Positions 61,979 through 64,000 of a DNA stretch of 64,000 bases are shown here, in pieces. Location of the stretch: NCBI RefSeq assembly GCF_963678635.1, contig NC_087065.1, positions 63,328,754 to 63,392,753 of the forward strand, written 5' to 3'. Under the pieces are notes generated by a model. That model was not told where the DNA came from and made no database searches. It saw only the letters and a list, made by a program, of their open reading frames with translations. Position 1 is the stretch's first letter. Every line of letters starts with the position of its first letter. The DNA comes from Symsagittifera roscoffensis. Taxonomy: Eukaryota > Xenacoelomorpha > Acoela > Convolutidae. Position numbers and translations under genes: made by a program.

Positions 61979-63831
61979 GATTGGTTCTATTTCAAATACA
62001 AGATATCACTAGTAGATTTGTTAAAACAAAAACAGATACTTTGACTTAAATCGATCTTTGTTGCTAGATAATTTCGGATTGGTATTAATTGGTATGGTTG
62101 ATTTGCGATAGCGAAAACGAGTCAGCTATAAAACAGCCTTTGACTCAAGACGCTTCAAAGAGGTCGCTTTAATTCATCAAAAGAGCTCTTGTATAGGCCT
62201 TGCTGAGACAAATTTTGACAAAATGTCTGTCCAAATTCATCGTTGTTGACGAAAAATATTAAATATACGTTTTGAATTTTGTTAGGTGCTTAAAGTTTGG
62301 TATCAGGTAAAACTTAACAATAAACTGGAATTTGGGATCACTAGATTGAAAACTAGTTTACTGTAGTTTTCTCTAATATAATCAAATTAGTTCTGAAATT
62401 TTATTACTAAAAATAAATGTCTGCTATGGAACTAATAAATGTCTGGTATGGCAGAGATAAAAGCTGGACTACATTTCGATACCCAAGAGCAATGTCCTCA
62501 TGATAGTTATTTTCTAAACCAGAGCGACCCTTTTTTATGAATCCATAACAGCATTTATTGCTCGAATATTTGTAAGCTGTTACTTCAACTAAAAGCTGAT
62601 AAATAGAGAATGCTTCTATTAGTGACCCCTTTTTAAACCTCCCTAAATCCGCAGAGCAATTAAGTTCTGGCAATTTGAAGGTTTTCTTGGTGTATAAAAT
62701 CACAATGAATGGACAAGTTTGAAGCTATATGACCTTTTTATGGAAAGCCTCTAGGAAAATCAAATATGTGTTCCATTTTATCAAATTTTACTGCCGCAGT
62801 ATGATCAAATGATTGAAGTTTAACTAATTCCAAAAACGGGAAGAAAATGTGGCTTCCAGTTTTTAATTGCGACAGTTAAAAGGCAAATAATTAGAAATTT
62901 TAACCAGGATAGCCAGTTGCTTTGCAAGTTGCACAGAATGTTCCGACCAGGCAAAATTTTATGATATAAAAAAAAGTCTGTTTTTGCAGTAGATTTTTTT
63001 AGTTAATGAGAGGAGATTGTCATAAGAAGCAGCTTAAAATACATAACACATTGAAACATCTAAGAATAATTATATTGTTCCAATTGCATTTTAAAGTAGT
63101 TTTGTATGGCTGTGATGGAAAATAAAAAGATGTAAAATTTAAATTAATAATAGAAGACATTTGCGTTAAAATTTTTTTGAAATCAAAAAAATGTGTAAAT
63201 TTTCTATAAAAATGAGATGATTTAAATTTAATAGGAAACCGAGTTTCTCAATGCTTCGTTTTAAATAATTGAAACAATGTATCATATGTCATAAAATAGT
63301 AGCTTTGACCAACAGCTTCTGGAGCTTATTTAGTTTTCGTGTTATTTTAATCGGTTTTTTTGACATTGGCAAAGTTCAGAGAGCCTTATGATGGGACCGT
63401 TTGCCTCTTTGAACTTCAATATTACTTTCCTAGCGTTTTAATGAAGTTGGTTTTGGCACATGTCAATATGCCTGGGAGTTTTATTGTTTTATCTGCATTC
63501 TGTTTGCGCTGCAATTTCTGATGATTAAGACTCGCCGCGTAAGGCCAGGAAATGAAAGAGACTGCACAGTAGCAGTTTGGAGAAACAAACAATGAGCTGA
63601 GCCAAAGAAGTTGGTTTTCTTAATTAATTCCACGAGTAAACTGAAAATTTGTTTTTCGCTTGTTTTTCAATTGAGTTTTTGCTATGTTTTGCATATTTCT
63701 CATTTTTTCATGAAGGTAAAATTGTTTGTCGATGACCAATTTGCCAAAATAATTAGAAAATAAGTTTTTTATACTAAACAGTAGTAGTTTTTGAGTTATT
63801 TTTAACTTCGTAATTGATATCGAAAGTTGAA
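61979..63831. other. AT-rich interior between inverted repeats
   Basis: 1,853 bp with no supported frame; the longest (62703-62407, minus) lacks any recognisable motif. If the arms bound a transposon, it is non-autonomous. Confidence 0.4.
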
Positions 63832-63924
63832 CTTATCGACATTTTAGAGGAAGTTAGTTCTCTATGGTTTGAATTTCAAAAAAGGCTCTCTGTTTAATCA
63901 TGTAGTTAGCAGTGTTTCATGATT
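63832..63924 (-). repeat. Inverted repeat, right arm (93 bp)
   Basis: Reverse complement of 61886-61978 with one mismatch. A further CATGATTTG repeat follows (63938-63946). Confidence 0.95.
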
Positions 63925-64000
63925 TGATAAATGCGTATCATGATTTGAAAAACCCATTTTATAAATGCGTTTGAACATCAATTTTTCAAACTACGTAGCT

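Noticed and set aside
62407-62703. 98-codon minus-strand frame between the inverted repeats
   Set aside because: No transposase or other motif; length is compatible with chance in AT-rich DNA.
1-64000. CRISPR arrays, operons, bacterial promoters and Rho-independent terminators
   Set aside because: The window is animal DNA with introns and retroelements; the tandem repeats have no spacer-repeat layout.

Overview
This is animal DNA, not bacterial. It holds spliced genes (a receptor with a canonical GT-AG intron, and a first exon resembling PLAA), AT-rich non-coding stretches, and large retrotransposons. The phylum cannot be fixed from the sequence; a non-vertebrate animal is most likely.

About two thirds of the window is two giant Ty3/Gypsy-type LTR retrotransposons, both on the minus strand and almost touching. 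Element A (1-21806) loses its 3' end off the left edge and is heavily decayed. Element B (21812-44760, 22.9 kb) is complete from LTR to LTR, and its LTRs (903 and 904 bp) differ by one substitution and one indel by eye. In element sense, both read: 5' LTR, an Asn-tRNA-like primer-binding site 11-12 nt from the LTR, a long repeat-rich leader, gag with two CCHC knuckles plus a DTGA protease, RT, RNase H, an unusually long acidic linker, integrase, and a C-terminal domain resembling a TARG1/OARD1-type macrodomain. After a ~0.5 kb spacer comes a second giant polyprotein of about 2,950 residues. It has a coiled-coil N-terminus, an SGNH/GDSL hydrolase with its catalytic residues, a second degenerate SGNH-like domain, long unrecognised conserved regions and a Cys/His-rich C-terminal part. 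This second polyprotein is conserved in A and B despite strong divergence and is the best candidate for an undescribed system.

Right of B lies a CR1-like non-LTR retrotransposon on the plus strand (about 45665-50242), with an SGNH esterase ORF, a PHD-like finger ORF and an endonuclease-RT ORF. The last two share one frame and are separated by a single UGA in the context UGA-CUA-G, a known readthrough context. It ends in a small hairpin and (CAA)n.

The host part (50243-64000) holds a probable first exon of PLAA/DOA1 (plus strand), an antisense remnant of another non-LTR element, and a two-exon minus-strand receptor gene: LRRs, an Fn3-like domain, a membrane segment and a tyrosine-kinase-like domain that has lost the VAIK lysine and the DFG aspartate, so a predicted pseudokinase. 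Near the right end a pair of 93-bp inverted repeats lies about 1.85 kb apart.
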